Assembly (NCBI GenBank): GCA_949358305.1
Contig: OX442315.1
Location: 2,666,001-2,730,000 of the forward strand
Source of the DNA: Strigamia acuminata
Taxonomy: Eukaryota > Arthropoda > Chilopoda > Geophilomorpha > Linotaeniidae
DNA length: 64,000 nt
Direction: 5' to 3'
This document shows, one piece after another, positions 31,542 through 42,165 of the stretch. The notes beneath the pieces are model-generated. The model was not told where the DNA came from. It saw only the letters and a list, made by a program, of their open reading frames with translations, and did no database searches. A program made the position numbers and the translations under genes. How positions within the stretch are numbered: position 1 is the first letter of the stretch; each line of letters starts with the position of its first letter.

Positions 31542-34161
31542 ATGGCAAACTTGAACGTCTTAGGTTTCATCGTCATCGTGTCAGGTCTTGCACAAAGCTT
31601 TTCGTCTGCTAAATTAAGTAAGAAATCAAAAAAATATATTACGCTCAATACATTTTACATTTAATTTATTTAATTTTAACATCAAACAAAAATCACAAAT
31701 TTTATTGAAAAAAAAAATATATAAAAAAAAAAGAAAAAAAGAAAAAAAGTCCATCCTGTTTGAAACAATGACAGTGATTAATGCATTGAGGTCAAGTCCA
31801 TGCTCGCATGAGCCTGAAAAGAAGAATTTCACCTTCCAGCACGCGATGCAAATGACGCATATATGAATTCAATGCAAAATAAATTTTATTTTTCTATTAA
31901 AACCTTATGCACCTAGCTTGCATGTTATCCTAGTGGCATTTCTGCACATTTCCGTTTGAATTTTGAATTTTTCTCAAGGTGCTATGGCAGAAAAAGACTT
32001 TCTGCAAACTGAGAGAAGCGAATCAATATCCTTTGAATGCAGTGCAGTGAAGACAAGTGGATGCGAGCTATACAAGTACACGAACAGCAAGAACATAATC
32101 GTTAACAGGAACCGCACAAACGACATCCGCTTCCAAATCCGAGACTCCTCTTCGTGCATTGTGGACATGAATGGCGCCAAACTGTTCGATTCGGGTGAAT
32201 ATCATTGTATAACGGATAAAGAATACGACGTCTACTACCTACAAGTCAAAAGTAAAAGCGCCCAAAATACAAATTAAATGTACGGGGTGTTTCAGAATTC
32301 ATGTTACGCAGAAATAGGGGGTATAGAGGAGATCACGTTTCCACTAATCAAAAATTCCAAAAAAAATTTCCCATTTAGTCACAGCCCCAAAAACAATGGC
32401 AGATTTCAAATATCGCGCGTCACGCATATCGCCCAAGTTTGCCAGCTTAAATTGCAATTCTCAAATAAAAACACACAATCGGTAGCCAACAGCAGAAGTT
32501 TATTACAAGAGATGCTCTACATGTCCACTACATGCATCAATTCTGGTAGCAACGGAATAAATTCTTTCTGACTCTGTTAAAGATGTGTGGGTTATCCGTG
32601 ACCTCTCCTGCAGAAACCACAACGCGTGCAACTAGGTCCTCTATACCTCTATACCCCCTATTTCTGTGTAACATGAATTCTGAAACACCCTGTATATTTT
32701 TTCATAAATATTTTTATAAATTTCAGGACCGGCATCAAAAATCCTCTACAACAACAAATTGTTGACAAACAATTCGCAACACTTGATCGATCCCAGCGAG
32801 CAAAAAGTCGTGCACTTCAAGTGCGTTACTTACTTACAGTACAACCGGCCCGGCGCAACCACATTTATTTGGTCGGAGAACAATGACACGAAACAACACG
32901 ACTACAAAATCAAACGACTTTCCGACGATTTACTGGAATGCCAGTCGAATGTTCGAGTCCACTTTGAGTTAGGCGAGAAAGAAAAGGAAATTAAATGTCA
33001 AATTCATTCTGGGAGCGAAACAGAAACTCTAGTCGCCACTTTTGGCATTCCCTGTGAGTCAAATGCAATCAAAGTTCACCACTAGGGTTGCGCGATTATT
33101 TTATTTTGCGAGTGTGGAGCGGTTTCCATAAAAAACCGCAATGTATGCGATATATCGCAAAACCACAAAAAACCGCAAAGCCAGAAAAAAAATAAGTTTT
33201 GTATCGGTTTTTATTGATTTTCACTGGTTTTTGTTCGTTTTTATTTTTTTTCTATCCGTTTTTACCGTTTCTATCCGTTTTAATCAGTTTTTCTTGCATG
33301 TCCTTGACTTGTAAGGTTTTGCAGTTTTATGCGGTTTTACGATTTTGCGGTTTTACGCAGTTTTTTGCGGTTTGCGGTAAATCGCATTGCGTTTTTTTGT
33401 AAAAATCGCAGTGCGGTTTTGGAAATAACAAAACTATTGTGCGATATTTCTCACTCGTAAACAACCCTAGTCACCACAACTACTAAGCTTTTGGTATTTC
33501 CGTTGCAGATGCCACAAATTCAGTGCAGCTTATTGATAATTCGGATTGTGTTTGCGGCCAACAGATCATGCTGGATGGCCAGACAAAACAAGTGACGTGC
33601 AAGGGAAACGGCTTTCCTTCACCCGATGATTATCTCATAGAGAAAATTGACAAAAACGGCGTGTGGGAAATAATGGAGACGGAGTCGTCGTTCAACGTGA
33701 CCGAGTCGGGAACTTACGTGTGCGAGGCGAGAAATCATTACGAAAACGGCACCCGGATGAAAAATTACGTCGTTTCCAACAAATTAACGTTTCGAAATTA
33801 CGGTTAACTTATTATTTTACTCTATTTAAACATTTCTATTGATTTTTTGTTGATTTTAGATGGGGAGATTGCAGTTGTGAGTCGAGCTCTGTCCGACGTG
33901 AACAACGTTGTGATCGAATTGCATAAGAAACGAGCAGTTTTGACGCAAAGTTTGACTCATTTGAACGACGACGTGTCGGAATTGTTCGGTCACAGAGAAA
34001 AGACGATTCGAATGTTTGCTTTTTTGAATAACACAATAGCGGAATTGCACATGGAGCGTGCAACCACGAGTCGACTTCTTTCCAAGCTGAGTATCAAGTT
34101 GGACGCCATTGCCAAAGCGCAGCAGAAAATACTGCAGCATTTGAACTTACGCGTTGAATGA
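31542..34161 (+). CDS. Secreted three-Ig-domain protein with long coiled-coil tail, copy 4 (intact)
   Basis: Five exons: 31542-31584, 31979-32251, 32727-33053, 33509-33802 and 33860-34161, all phase 1; 412 residues. Exon 1 is 43 nt exactly as in copies 2 and 3 and encodes MANLNVLGFIVIVS; an in-frame ATG six codons upstream (31524) is also possible. Exons 2-4 encode three Ig domains homologous to the other copies but diverged. Exon 5 is much longer and encodes four 21-residue heptad repeats (starts LSDVNN, LTHLND, FAFLNN, LSKLSI), a predicted coiled coil, where copies 1-3 have one partial unit. No membrane anchor. Introns 2 and 3 contain MITE insertions. Probably a secreted multimer. Confidence 0.87.
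32283..32692. mobile_element. MITE, Tc1/mariner-like, in Ig copy 4 intron 2
   Basis: 410 bp with ~48-bp terminal inverted repeats, (C/A)GGGGTGTTTCAGAATTCA-type, flanked by TA at 32281-32282 and 32693-32694. No transposase. Confidence 0.85.
33083..33469. mobile_element. MITE, hAT-like, in Ig copy 4 intron 3
   Basis: 387 bp, ends TAGGGTTG/CAACCCTA, flanked by an 8-bp duplication with one mismatch (TTCACCAC at 33075-33082, GTCACCAC at 33470-33477). The interior is rich in TTTGCGG/CCGCAAA words in opposite orientations. Confidence 0.8.
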
Positions 34162-34383
34162 AATTTTAATTAAAAATTCTATTTAATTTTTTAAAATAAC
34201 CAAATTTGTTTTATTTCTGTAAAGTATGATGTTTATAGGTGGCGATAGTTGTCGATGACAAACCAATCACAAGACGCGTTACATATCTACGTTGATTACT
34301 CTATTTTAGGTTTAACACCCACACGTTGAATTTCGTTGAATTTCTCCAGTTGCAGTCGCGCAGAACGTCTCATTTCTACCAAA
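34162..34383 (+). other. Upstream region of the small gene
   Basis: Short spacer. A GGCGATAGTTGTCGATGACA-like segment near 34241 weakly resembles 25150-25180, downstream of Ig copy 1. It may hold the promoter of the next gene. Confidence 0.35.
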
Positions 34384-34740
34384 ATGGAAACTATTCGGGA
34401 GAAGATTACTGAAAACAGTGGCCAGTGTTCGAGTTACGTCGATTGGGATACAAAACGCGTGGAAAAGGAACAAAAACTAACGAGAAAGCTGCGGCTCCGA
34501 TTAAATCACGCGGTCAAATGGGCTTGCATATCCGCACGGGATTCATCCGATATGTTTGGTATCGACGAGAACTGTTTGCACGAAGCCATCGACGAATCGG
34601 ATCCACACTACAAGTTGGTAACTTCGAAATTGCTGTCCGCGAACACGTCCAACGATGTTCGCGCTGGCGGGAATAAAAGATTTGGCGCCATAAGAGGAAA
34701 AGAAAATGTTCCAGATCCGACAGACTTAATTAGTAATTAG
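34384..34740 (+). CDS. Hypothetical 118-residue protein with KEN-box-like motif
   Basis: Single-exon frame from an ATG in good context (CCAAAATGG) to TAG. The frame is open 16 codons further upstream. Codon usage and composition look coding: a charged Lys/Arg/Glu helix in the middle (KEQKLTRKLRLRLNHAVKWA), then an acidic segment and the C-terminal RGKENVPDP. KEN followed by Pro is typical of APC/C degrons in cell-cycle proteins, but a three-residue match can be chance. No known family is recognised. It lies 220 bp after Ig copy 4 on the same strand. Confidence 0.55.
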   Translation: METIREKITENSGQCSSYVDWDTKRVEKEQKLTRKLRLRLNHAVKWACISARDSSDMFGIDENCLHEAIDESDPHYKLVTSKLLSANTSNDVRAGGNKRFGAIRGKENVPDPTDLISN

Positions 34741-34877
34741 TAATGGATGCAATTCAACATTCAACCTACGTAAGCTTACACGAGTAATAGACATTTCGGG
34801 AATGGAATTGACTGGTTGTAATGACATTTGTGATAAATTTGTTGAATTTAGATGGCAGGTCGAACATTTACCCTTCT

Positions 34878-35700
34878 AAGGATCATTATTTTTGTTTGTT
34901 GTTTGAGAAAAAATATATATTCTTTTATACCAATGGTTTTTTGACTGATTTTAACTGAATTTGGGAAGGGAAATTTGGAATTTTATAGCAGTGAGGGACA
35001 TGGGGTAAACGAAAAAATTTAATTTTTTAGTAAGAAAATCAATTTCTGGGTGATCACAGCACCTGAGTCAAGGCTGGACTGGGAACAAATTTAGTACCGG
35101 GAAATCTGGACAGGTCGGGCCACGACAAAAGGAAAAACAAATTCACAGCGTCATGGGCTACCGAGAAATTCCCGGTATCCCGGTATGCAGTCCAGCACTG
35201 ACCAGAGTAAATTTAAACATGTAAAACTGTGGAGATCTCATACCGTATTTATTAGGTTGTATTGGAAGTAATAGTAGTCTATACAACAGTTATAAAGCAT
35301 TACAATTTTATTTTGACGTTTTAAAACTAAATGTAGTGAAAAGTAATACAATAAGAGTGGATTCATCTTGGCAAATTTTTATAAAGTTATATTTATGTAT
35401 CATTTAAAACGTGGGCAAATAAGAAAATTGTAAGGAAAAAGCAGCATCCATTGCGAGTGCGCCATTCCTCTTCCGGTGATATTTGAGGGTTTATACAAAT
35501 TCCTTACTGTATTATCCCGCTTATTGCCGCATTTTGGGAAAAATGTATAGAAATTTAGGCCAATTTCCTACATCTTGGACATCTAAATATGCGTTTTAAG
35601 CATGTTTTGGGCTCAAAATTAAAAGAAAATTCGTATTCACTTCCACCGGCATACTCGCACTATACCGACAAGCGGCAATAAGCGGGGTAATACGGTATTT
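34878..35700. repeat. Duplicated flank block, copy at DEG/ENaC gene A
   Basis: From AGGATCATTATTTTTG onward this region is highly similar to 40600-41290. Its end (35575-35700) continues similar to 49135-49310, just past gene B. It is the 3' flank of the duplicated DEG/ENaC unit, split in copy B by insertions. No gene seen. Confidence 0.85.
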
Positions 35701-35718
35701 ATTTCAACTTGTTACTAA

Positions 35719-38700
35719 CTAAAATTTCCGTTTTTTAATGCGCATTCCAATTGATTCTATTGTTTTAAAAACAAAATTAAGTATACTTAACATTGAAATG
35801 CCCACGAAGAAACCCACATTGCTCAATACGTCAGCCGTGAGTGAAGAAAAAGGATAAGACAAAACCTCAATTACAGTTGTTTTTGGAGTTGTAATGAAAA
35901 TGGATACTGATTTCTCAGATACATTTAGGCCGGAAACTCCCTTTACCCTTGTCGTGTAGGTCGCTGAATTGCAAGGCCGTCCGCAATTGCACGTATGGCG
36001 TTTCATGTACGCCTCATTCAAGTTGCGGTCATAAAAATGAGAAATTTCCTTCCATGTGGAACAAAATGGAAGGTCTGCTTTTAGGAAAGGCAACTACGGC
36101 AGCAAAACAATTATTATTAAACTTTGTTTCAAAAGTCTCTCTTCATATATTTAAACTTTGCTTATAATATTAAGTTTTCATACCATGCATGTCATATTTG
36201 TATGAAGAAGTATATTCTTCATGCATGAATTCATGCAAGCGGTGACATTGTCCCCGGGCCAGCACGGGTTGCGGCTTGTATTGATGTTCTGAAACTGAGT
36301 AAAATATTGCATTTAATTTCAGCAACTGCCTGTGCATAAATTTGTGGATTAAATGCTTTGTAAATATCAAGAGGTTTGGATTTGTCAATTGAAAGCACTC
36401 TCACTACTCTGTAAAGCACACTCACTTCTCTGTAAACAGGGCCGTCTTAACACTTTTCAGCGCCCTGGGCTTAAAAAAATAAGGCGCCCTTTGTCCCTTG
36501 TCGTAATTAAAAAAATAATTTTTACATTTACAATTTCACAGGCTCGTTCCTAGGGTATACTTGTAGTGCACTCATGTTTTTTAGGCATGCTGGTGCCCCA
36601 CTCCCACCCCCCTGCAAAAGAAGTATCGGTAAGCATTTGTTACGAATCAACTTAGATGTTTAATTGATTTGATCTGAATTTACGCGCAAGGTGATGTTAG
36701 CGCAAACCAGTGGGCAAAGTTCGTAGATTTACTCTGTTTGTTCCATCGTCAAATGCGGATATCGGACGGTGAATAAACCTAACTCGCTGTAACACACATT
36801 ATTTATATTCGACGGGCTCAATCTCACATTGTGGGTCTTTACGTTTAAAAAGAATGAGTATGCGCGGTAATATTCATATGCGGGAGGGCGTGGAATGTCA
36901 CAGGCATGCGAAGTGATAAAATGTGGGCAAAAAGAGGCGCTATTAAGGGTTAATATTGAAGGTGCGCGTGTTAAGACGCAAATTAAACGTTGACAAACTC
37001 AAATCAATCTAAGAGGTCTTAACTCGTTGAAAGAAGTATGAGAAGTGTGGATTATGGATAAAAGTAGCGACCAGGTAAACATGAGTCATGTGACCAGGTC
37101 GATTGAAGTGGGTGAGGGGGTGAAAGGTATAAAATAAGGTTAATTGTTGGAAATAATAAGATGCGCGCAATGAAGCTGCGCATGTATTAATAGGTGAATC
37201 ATCAAAGTTAGATGAAAAGAAAGATTGGGAAAAAATAAGAAAACTTAAGATTGGGTCAGTCTAAGTTAGAAATGAATAAAAAAGAAGGGTGGGTAACCTG
37301 CCCGTGACACATTTTTTGTGAAAAATAAATTTGAATCAAAAAATGCATTTTTGGACCTACAAATTTATTTTTGGAACTACAAATTCATTTTTGGAACTAC
37401 AAAGTTATTTTTGGAACTACAAATTCATTTTTGGACCTAGAAATTCATTTTTGGAACTACAAATTCATTTTTGGAACTACAAATTTATTTTTGGAACTAC
37501 AAATTCATTTTTGGAACTACAAATTTATTTTTGGAACTACAAATTCATTTTTGGACCTACAAATTCATTTTTGGATCTACAAATTTATTTTTGGACCTAC
37601 ATATGCATTTTCGAACTTACAAATGCATTTTCAAACCTAAAAATGCATCTTTAGAGGTGGCGTCCCCTGACCTGTGGCGCTCGTGTGTTTTACACACTAT
37701 CAACAATGTACAGGAACGGGCCTACAAGTTCAGCTTATGTTTGAACACTCTTTGGACTGTAGGAGGCGCCCGGCGCCCCTCTCCGCCCGGCATCCCTCTC
37801 TGCCCGGCGCCCCTTTCTGCCTGGCACCCTTCTCCGCCCGGCACCCTTCTCCGCCCGGCACCCTTCTCTGCCTGGCACCTTTCTCTGCCCGGCGTTCCTC
37901 TCCATTTGCCATTCCTCTCTGCCCAGCACCCCTCTCTGCTTGGCGCCCCTGGGCTGCAGCCCAGTTAGCCCAATGTTAAAGATGGCCCTGTCTGTAAAGC
38001 ACTCTCACTACTCTGTAAAGCACTCTCACTACTCTGTAAAGCACACTCACTTCTCTGTAAAGCACACTCACTTCTCTGTAAAGCACTCTCACTTATATCA
38101 AAAGCACTCGCTTCACTGAAAATAATTCTGATTTCTGACTCCCACTTTTATTATTAGAGAGGTTCTGCCCGGCGTTAGAGGGAACAGCAACTTGAAGAAT
38201 TAGCTCTGCCCACTCGTTGCTGTTGTTTTACACGTTCTCCGACGACGTCTGGACCCGCCATTACACCTAGCTAACAACAAAGCCTACGCACTCAACGTGA
38301 AACTTAGTTCCGCCGCCATGACGACAGCACAAAAAGTCATGACGTTTCGGCTTTCTAGGCGTCAGCCGTTCCCGTCTAACGCCTGGCAGAACCTCTCTAA
38401 TGTTTCTACGACTTATGAGTATACTTGAGTTTCACTTAAAAAGGCACCTCACAATGTGTACTCCCATTGGTCGAGCCACTTTACTACTAACTCCAGACTG
38501 TATACTACTACTAGGAGAAGTAGTTTTGTTTTTTATTTATTGTTGTGATTGTTATGACTAATTTAGTTTATGTTATTTTGATTTTATTTAATAAAAAATG
38601 TTATTTCCATCATTAAAATGAAGTTTCACACATTAAAAAATGTCAAATTCATATTTGTTGTGTTTATTGCTTACATCGTCCGGATGTTTGAATTTTAGGC

Positions 38701-39661
38701 AGTTGCCTAGGCAATCGATTACAATGTCTGTACATTGTAATGCAATTCTGGTGTTTGGGTCTACTTTTCCGGATCACTACACCAGTAAACTGGCTCGACC
38801 AATGTCAATGTTTTATAAGATTTACCTCAGTAATACTGAATAAAAGGGAATTCAACATTTTCCGATCAAGTTTCATATTTTGCAGATTGTATTCGTACAC
38901 CACTTTGGATGAAAGAAATATCTGAAACAAAAAACATTTGACAAACCGCATCCATAAATATTCCTTCAAATCAAAAAAATAACTTGAGCCGATGTTTTTT
39001 TGTTCATTTTTGGAAAAACTAAGCACGTCTGCCAATAATCAGTTCCGGTAAAACGATAAACATTATCTAAACGACAAAAACAAATCTAAAATTCCCATTT
39101 GCCAACATTAATTTTTAAATTCAATCCTACCGTTAACGAATTTGTAACAATGACCCTCCACCATGTCGATGGGAACTCCCAGTGTCCTGCCTTCAACACA
39201 TTTGTCGCTAATTGCTTCGGAGCACTGAAATATATTAAAATATTCTGTATCCTAATCACGGCACCAGACTCGAATACCTTATGCCCAATCATCGAGCCAT
39301 CCAAATCGTTTTTATTCCACGATTCGAAATCAAAAGACAAGTTGGATTTTCCCGTTTTTAATTCCTGAATGGTCTTGATGATAAACTCATTGGGACAAAC
39401 GACGATTGTGGGGAAAGTGTAATTATCAATATTGTATTCCATGACAACAATAGTGCTGATTGGCTGCAGCAAATAGCGATTTAAACAGTTTGACACTTGC
39501 CAAACGCAAACGAGAACGGAGAGACAACACAAGCTAAGACGAATTGCTTGCAATGCAATTTTGTACGGTTTAGTTAGCCAACACGGGTGTGTTTGTTTCT
39601 TTTCTTTTTTCAAGTGAGTTTCCGTCAATACGTAAATACGGTGTGCTGGTGGGCTAGCCAT
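35719..39661 (-). CDS. DEG/ENaC (amiloride-sensitive) sodium channel subunit, gene A
   Basis: Five minus-strand exons, all phase 0: 39131-39661, 38984-39085, 38826-38921, 36184-36288 and 35719-36093; 402 residues. Exon 1 has the cytosolic N terminus, the first membrane helix (LSLCCLSVLVCVWQVSNC) and the family signature FPTIVVCP. Exons 2-4 encode a short extracellular region; exon 4 is Cys-rich (NPCWPGDN ... CMNSCM). Exon 5 ends the ectodomain (CNCGRPC) and carries the second membrane helix with GFFVGISMLSI, matching the family GxSxLS pore motif. The protein is short for the family (usually 450-650), so part of the ectodomain may be missing or undetected. Intron 3 is 2.5 kb and holds a hAT-like element and a MITE; the other introns are 45-90 bp. 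Confidence 0.85.
37331..37660. repeat. 19-bp minisatellite (AAATTCATTTTTGGAACTAC-type)
   Basis: About 16 units of a T-rich word. The 107-, 89- and 165-codon open frames across it are repeat artefacts (FWNYKFIFG). Confidence 0.93.
37765..37965. repeat. 18-bp GC-rich minisatellite (CCGGCGCCCCTCTCTG-type)
   Basis: About 11 imperfect units within the hAT-like element, open in several frames, with no gene content. Confidence 0.88.
37999..38110. repeat. TGTAAAGCACTCTCACT minisatellite, gene A intron 3
   Basis: About five units of ~18 bp. More units lie at 36390-36436, before the hAT-like insertion, and the same repeat occurs in gene B intron at 49995-50085. The minisatellite therefore predates the gene duplication. 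Confidence 0.85.
38153..38401. mobile_element. MITE in DEG/ENaC A intron 3
   Basis: 249 bp with ~38-bp terminal inverted repeats (ATTAGAGAGGTTCTGCC...). The corresponding place in gene B (near 50125) lacks it. The target duplication is ambiguous because the ends are AT-palindromic. Confidence 0.8.
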
Positions 39662-40595
39662 TAGTCCTATTAATTCACTTAGTCTGTTACCGCTATTATG
39701 TTAAAAAAAAACAATAAGAAATATCTTCTGACATTGAATTTTGTTTGTATAATTGAATGGAAATAGAAAAAGTTGATCAATCATTCCAGTGCGGTCTGAT
39801 AAATATGAACAAAAGTCACTACGACTGCTATAAAACAAATTTACAAAAATCAGAAGGAAAAAAATCAAAATTTAGCATGCGGTCGTGAAGAAAGGAAATG
39901 TCTATTGATCCTTTTTGACCTTAACAAGTCACTAGTTTAACATTGAACCAAAAATCAATAAAAAAATTTGCACTTCTCATTTAACTAAATCGGATGAGTT
40001 GAATAATTATTTTTCATGAAAAATAGCATGGCCGGGTGACCAAAATATTAAGCCGGAAAATACTTCAGTCTTTACAAAACGACGTTTTGTGTGTGTAGAA
40101 ATGATATTTTTATCATCATTACATTCCACGACCCCACTGTATATTGTTTATAATTAATTACATTCAATACTGTAATCTACTTGTATTTGGTTGTATTTGG
40201 TTTATTTAACTGCACTCACCATTCTCGTTAATAATAATAATAACAATAATAATAATAATAAACAACTCACCAGAATATGTCATTAATAGAAAGAAAAGGA
40301 CAACATTACCTCCACAGTCCAAACATACAGTACCATAGGTAGCGATCACAGCCCAACTTCCAGTTTCAACTGTCGGGATAAAATAAACTTTGCTTTACAA
40401 TTTTGTAAACAAAGTGTACATGGTGACAGTACATATGACAACGGAATGCCAATCAATTAGCGCAGGCAAACAAAGCCACAGGAAATGGCGCGCTATTTTC
40501 ATCAACACAGAATACAATTCCTAAAAATACCAGCGACCATTTGGACATTTATTGACATTTATTGGCATTTATTGGCATTTATTGGGTATGCCACA
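39662..40595 (-). promoter_or_regulatory. Upstream block of DEG/ENaC gene A
   Basis: Conserved in sequence with 59579-60297 (upstream of gene B) and with 60776-61185 plus 62741-63085. On the minus strand it contains a conserved segment from about 40480 down to 40260 ending in a CTG/GTGAGT donor-like site. It may be a 5' untranslated exon and promoter. An ATAATAATA microsatellite lies at 40228-40262. Confidence 0.5.
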
Positions 40596-40599
40596 CAGG

Positions 40600-41290
40600 A
40601 TCATTATTTTTGTTTGTTGTTTGAGAAAAAATATATATTCTCTTTTACCAATGGTTTTTTGACTGATTTTAACTGAATTTGGGAAGGGAAATTTGGAATT
40701 TTATAGCAGTGGGGGGGACATGGGGTAAATGAAAAAATTTAATTTTTTAGTAAGAAAATCAATGTCTGGGTGATCACAGCTCCTGAGTCGAGGCTGGACT
40801 GGGAATAAATTTAGTACCGGGAAATCTTGACAGGTCGGACCACGACAAAAGGGAAAACAAATTCACAGCGTCATGGGCTGCCGAGAAATTCCCGGTATCC
40901 CGGTATCCAGTCCAGCACTGACCAAAGTAAATTTAAACATGTAAAACTGTGGAGATTTCATTCCGTATTTATTAGGTTGTATTGGCAGTAATAGTAGTCT
41001 ATACAGTTATAAAGGCATTACAATTTTATTTTGACTAAATGTAGTGAAAAGTAATACAATAAGAGTGGATTGCTGGATTTATCTTGGCAATTTTTTATAA
41101 AGTCATATTTATGTATCATTTAAAACGTGGGCAAATAAGAAAATTGTAAGAAAAAAGCAGCATTCATTGCGAGTGCGCCATTCATCTTCCGGTGACATTT
41201 AAGGGTTTATACAAATTCTGTACGTATTACCCCGCTTATTGCAGCATTTTTGGGAAAATTTATAGAAATTTAGGCCAATTTCCTACATCT
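40600..41290. repeat. Duplicated flank block, copy at DEG/ENaC gene B
   Basis: Near-copy of 34878-35580 with small indels. It ends where the solo LTR region begins; its continuation is at 49131. Confidence 0.85.
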
Positions 41291-41683
41291 TGTGTTAAAT
41301 TTGAACAAAATAAAGTTGTTCCAAATCTAGCAACAAATTCCAAAGTTTCTGGATACTGTGACCGTCAGGCCACCTGTGTGACCTGCGGCACTGCCACACA
41401 CTACCATATGGCCCCAAAGGTCAACCCCTGTATGGGTGATTGACCTAGCCCGAGGAGGAAGGAATGGTGTGGTGAGGGGAGGAGAGAGAGTGTGTGTTGC
41501 TGGACAAGGACTGAGAAGGACGTGTTCGCAGTAGTTCCCGAGGAGAAAGGTATTCATTTAAGGGACAAGACGTGTCCCGGTTGGACTCTGTACTCCTCAC
41601 CATTCACCACGTTGTTACTCAGTGCTATGGCGGATTCCATAGCGCAGTCTCCATGAGCGGATAGGCGGGTCGTAGGTAAGTAC

Positions 41684-42148
41684 TGATAGGTTTGTAGGCG
41701 CCGGACATCAAAGGAAGAGGGCTGAGACTCGAATTAACAGGTGCGGGAACTCGCATCATGCGACCGCCATCTTTATTCATCGAGATGAGAGACAAACATA
41801 AAAGCGCACCTCTTTCGAGGCTACAAAACTTGAAGTAGAATGAATCATTGTTAACAGGCAAGGATTCATTCTTTACATAACAAAAGTAAAGTAAACTCGG
41901 CATAAACAATCGATAATGTAAACAAAAGCCATGAGAAACTAAAGGATAAGCGCTCATATTTGAGCAGACGGCATATAAGCATGTCATTGCTCATAAGCAC
42001 ATTGGTTGCGGCACTTAGCACAGGAATAAGGGTTTAAAAGTCAATATCAACCAATGCAACACGGATACAGGATTGCAATGACACACACGTTGCATTCAAC
42101 CGGAAACATGCAACTGAGAAGATCAAACAGTTGGGCATTTTTCTAACA
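41684..42148 (-). repeat. 3' LTR of Copia C
   Basis: 465-bp direct repeat of 47907-48371. The adjacent AAAGGGGGATT (minus strand, 42149-42159) is the polypurine tract. Confidence 0.96.
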
Positions 42149-42165
42149 AATCCCCCTTTGCGCAA

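Larger units (their letters stand above)
36437..37990. mobile_element. hAT-like non-autonomous element in DEG/ENaC A intron 3
   Basis: 1554 bp, terminal repeats CAGGGCCGTCTTAACA and TGTTAAAGATGGCCCTG, with a perfect 8-bp duplication TCTGTAAA at 36429-36436 and 37991-37998. It inserted in a minisatellite. No transposase; it carries two internal minisatellites. Confidence 0.88.

Noticed and set aside
36231-36425. Possible extra DEG/ENaC exon (LSIDKSKPLDIYKAF) before exon 4 of gene A
   Set aside because: The matching region of gene B has a stop in this frame and the phase-0 exon set is complete without it; more likely intron.
37331-37979. Open frames of 60-165 codons with FWNYKFIFG or Pro/Arg-rich repeats on both strands
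   Set aside because: Products of minisatellites within the hAT-like element.
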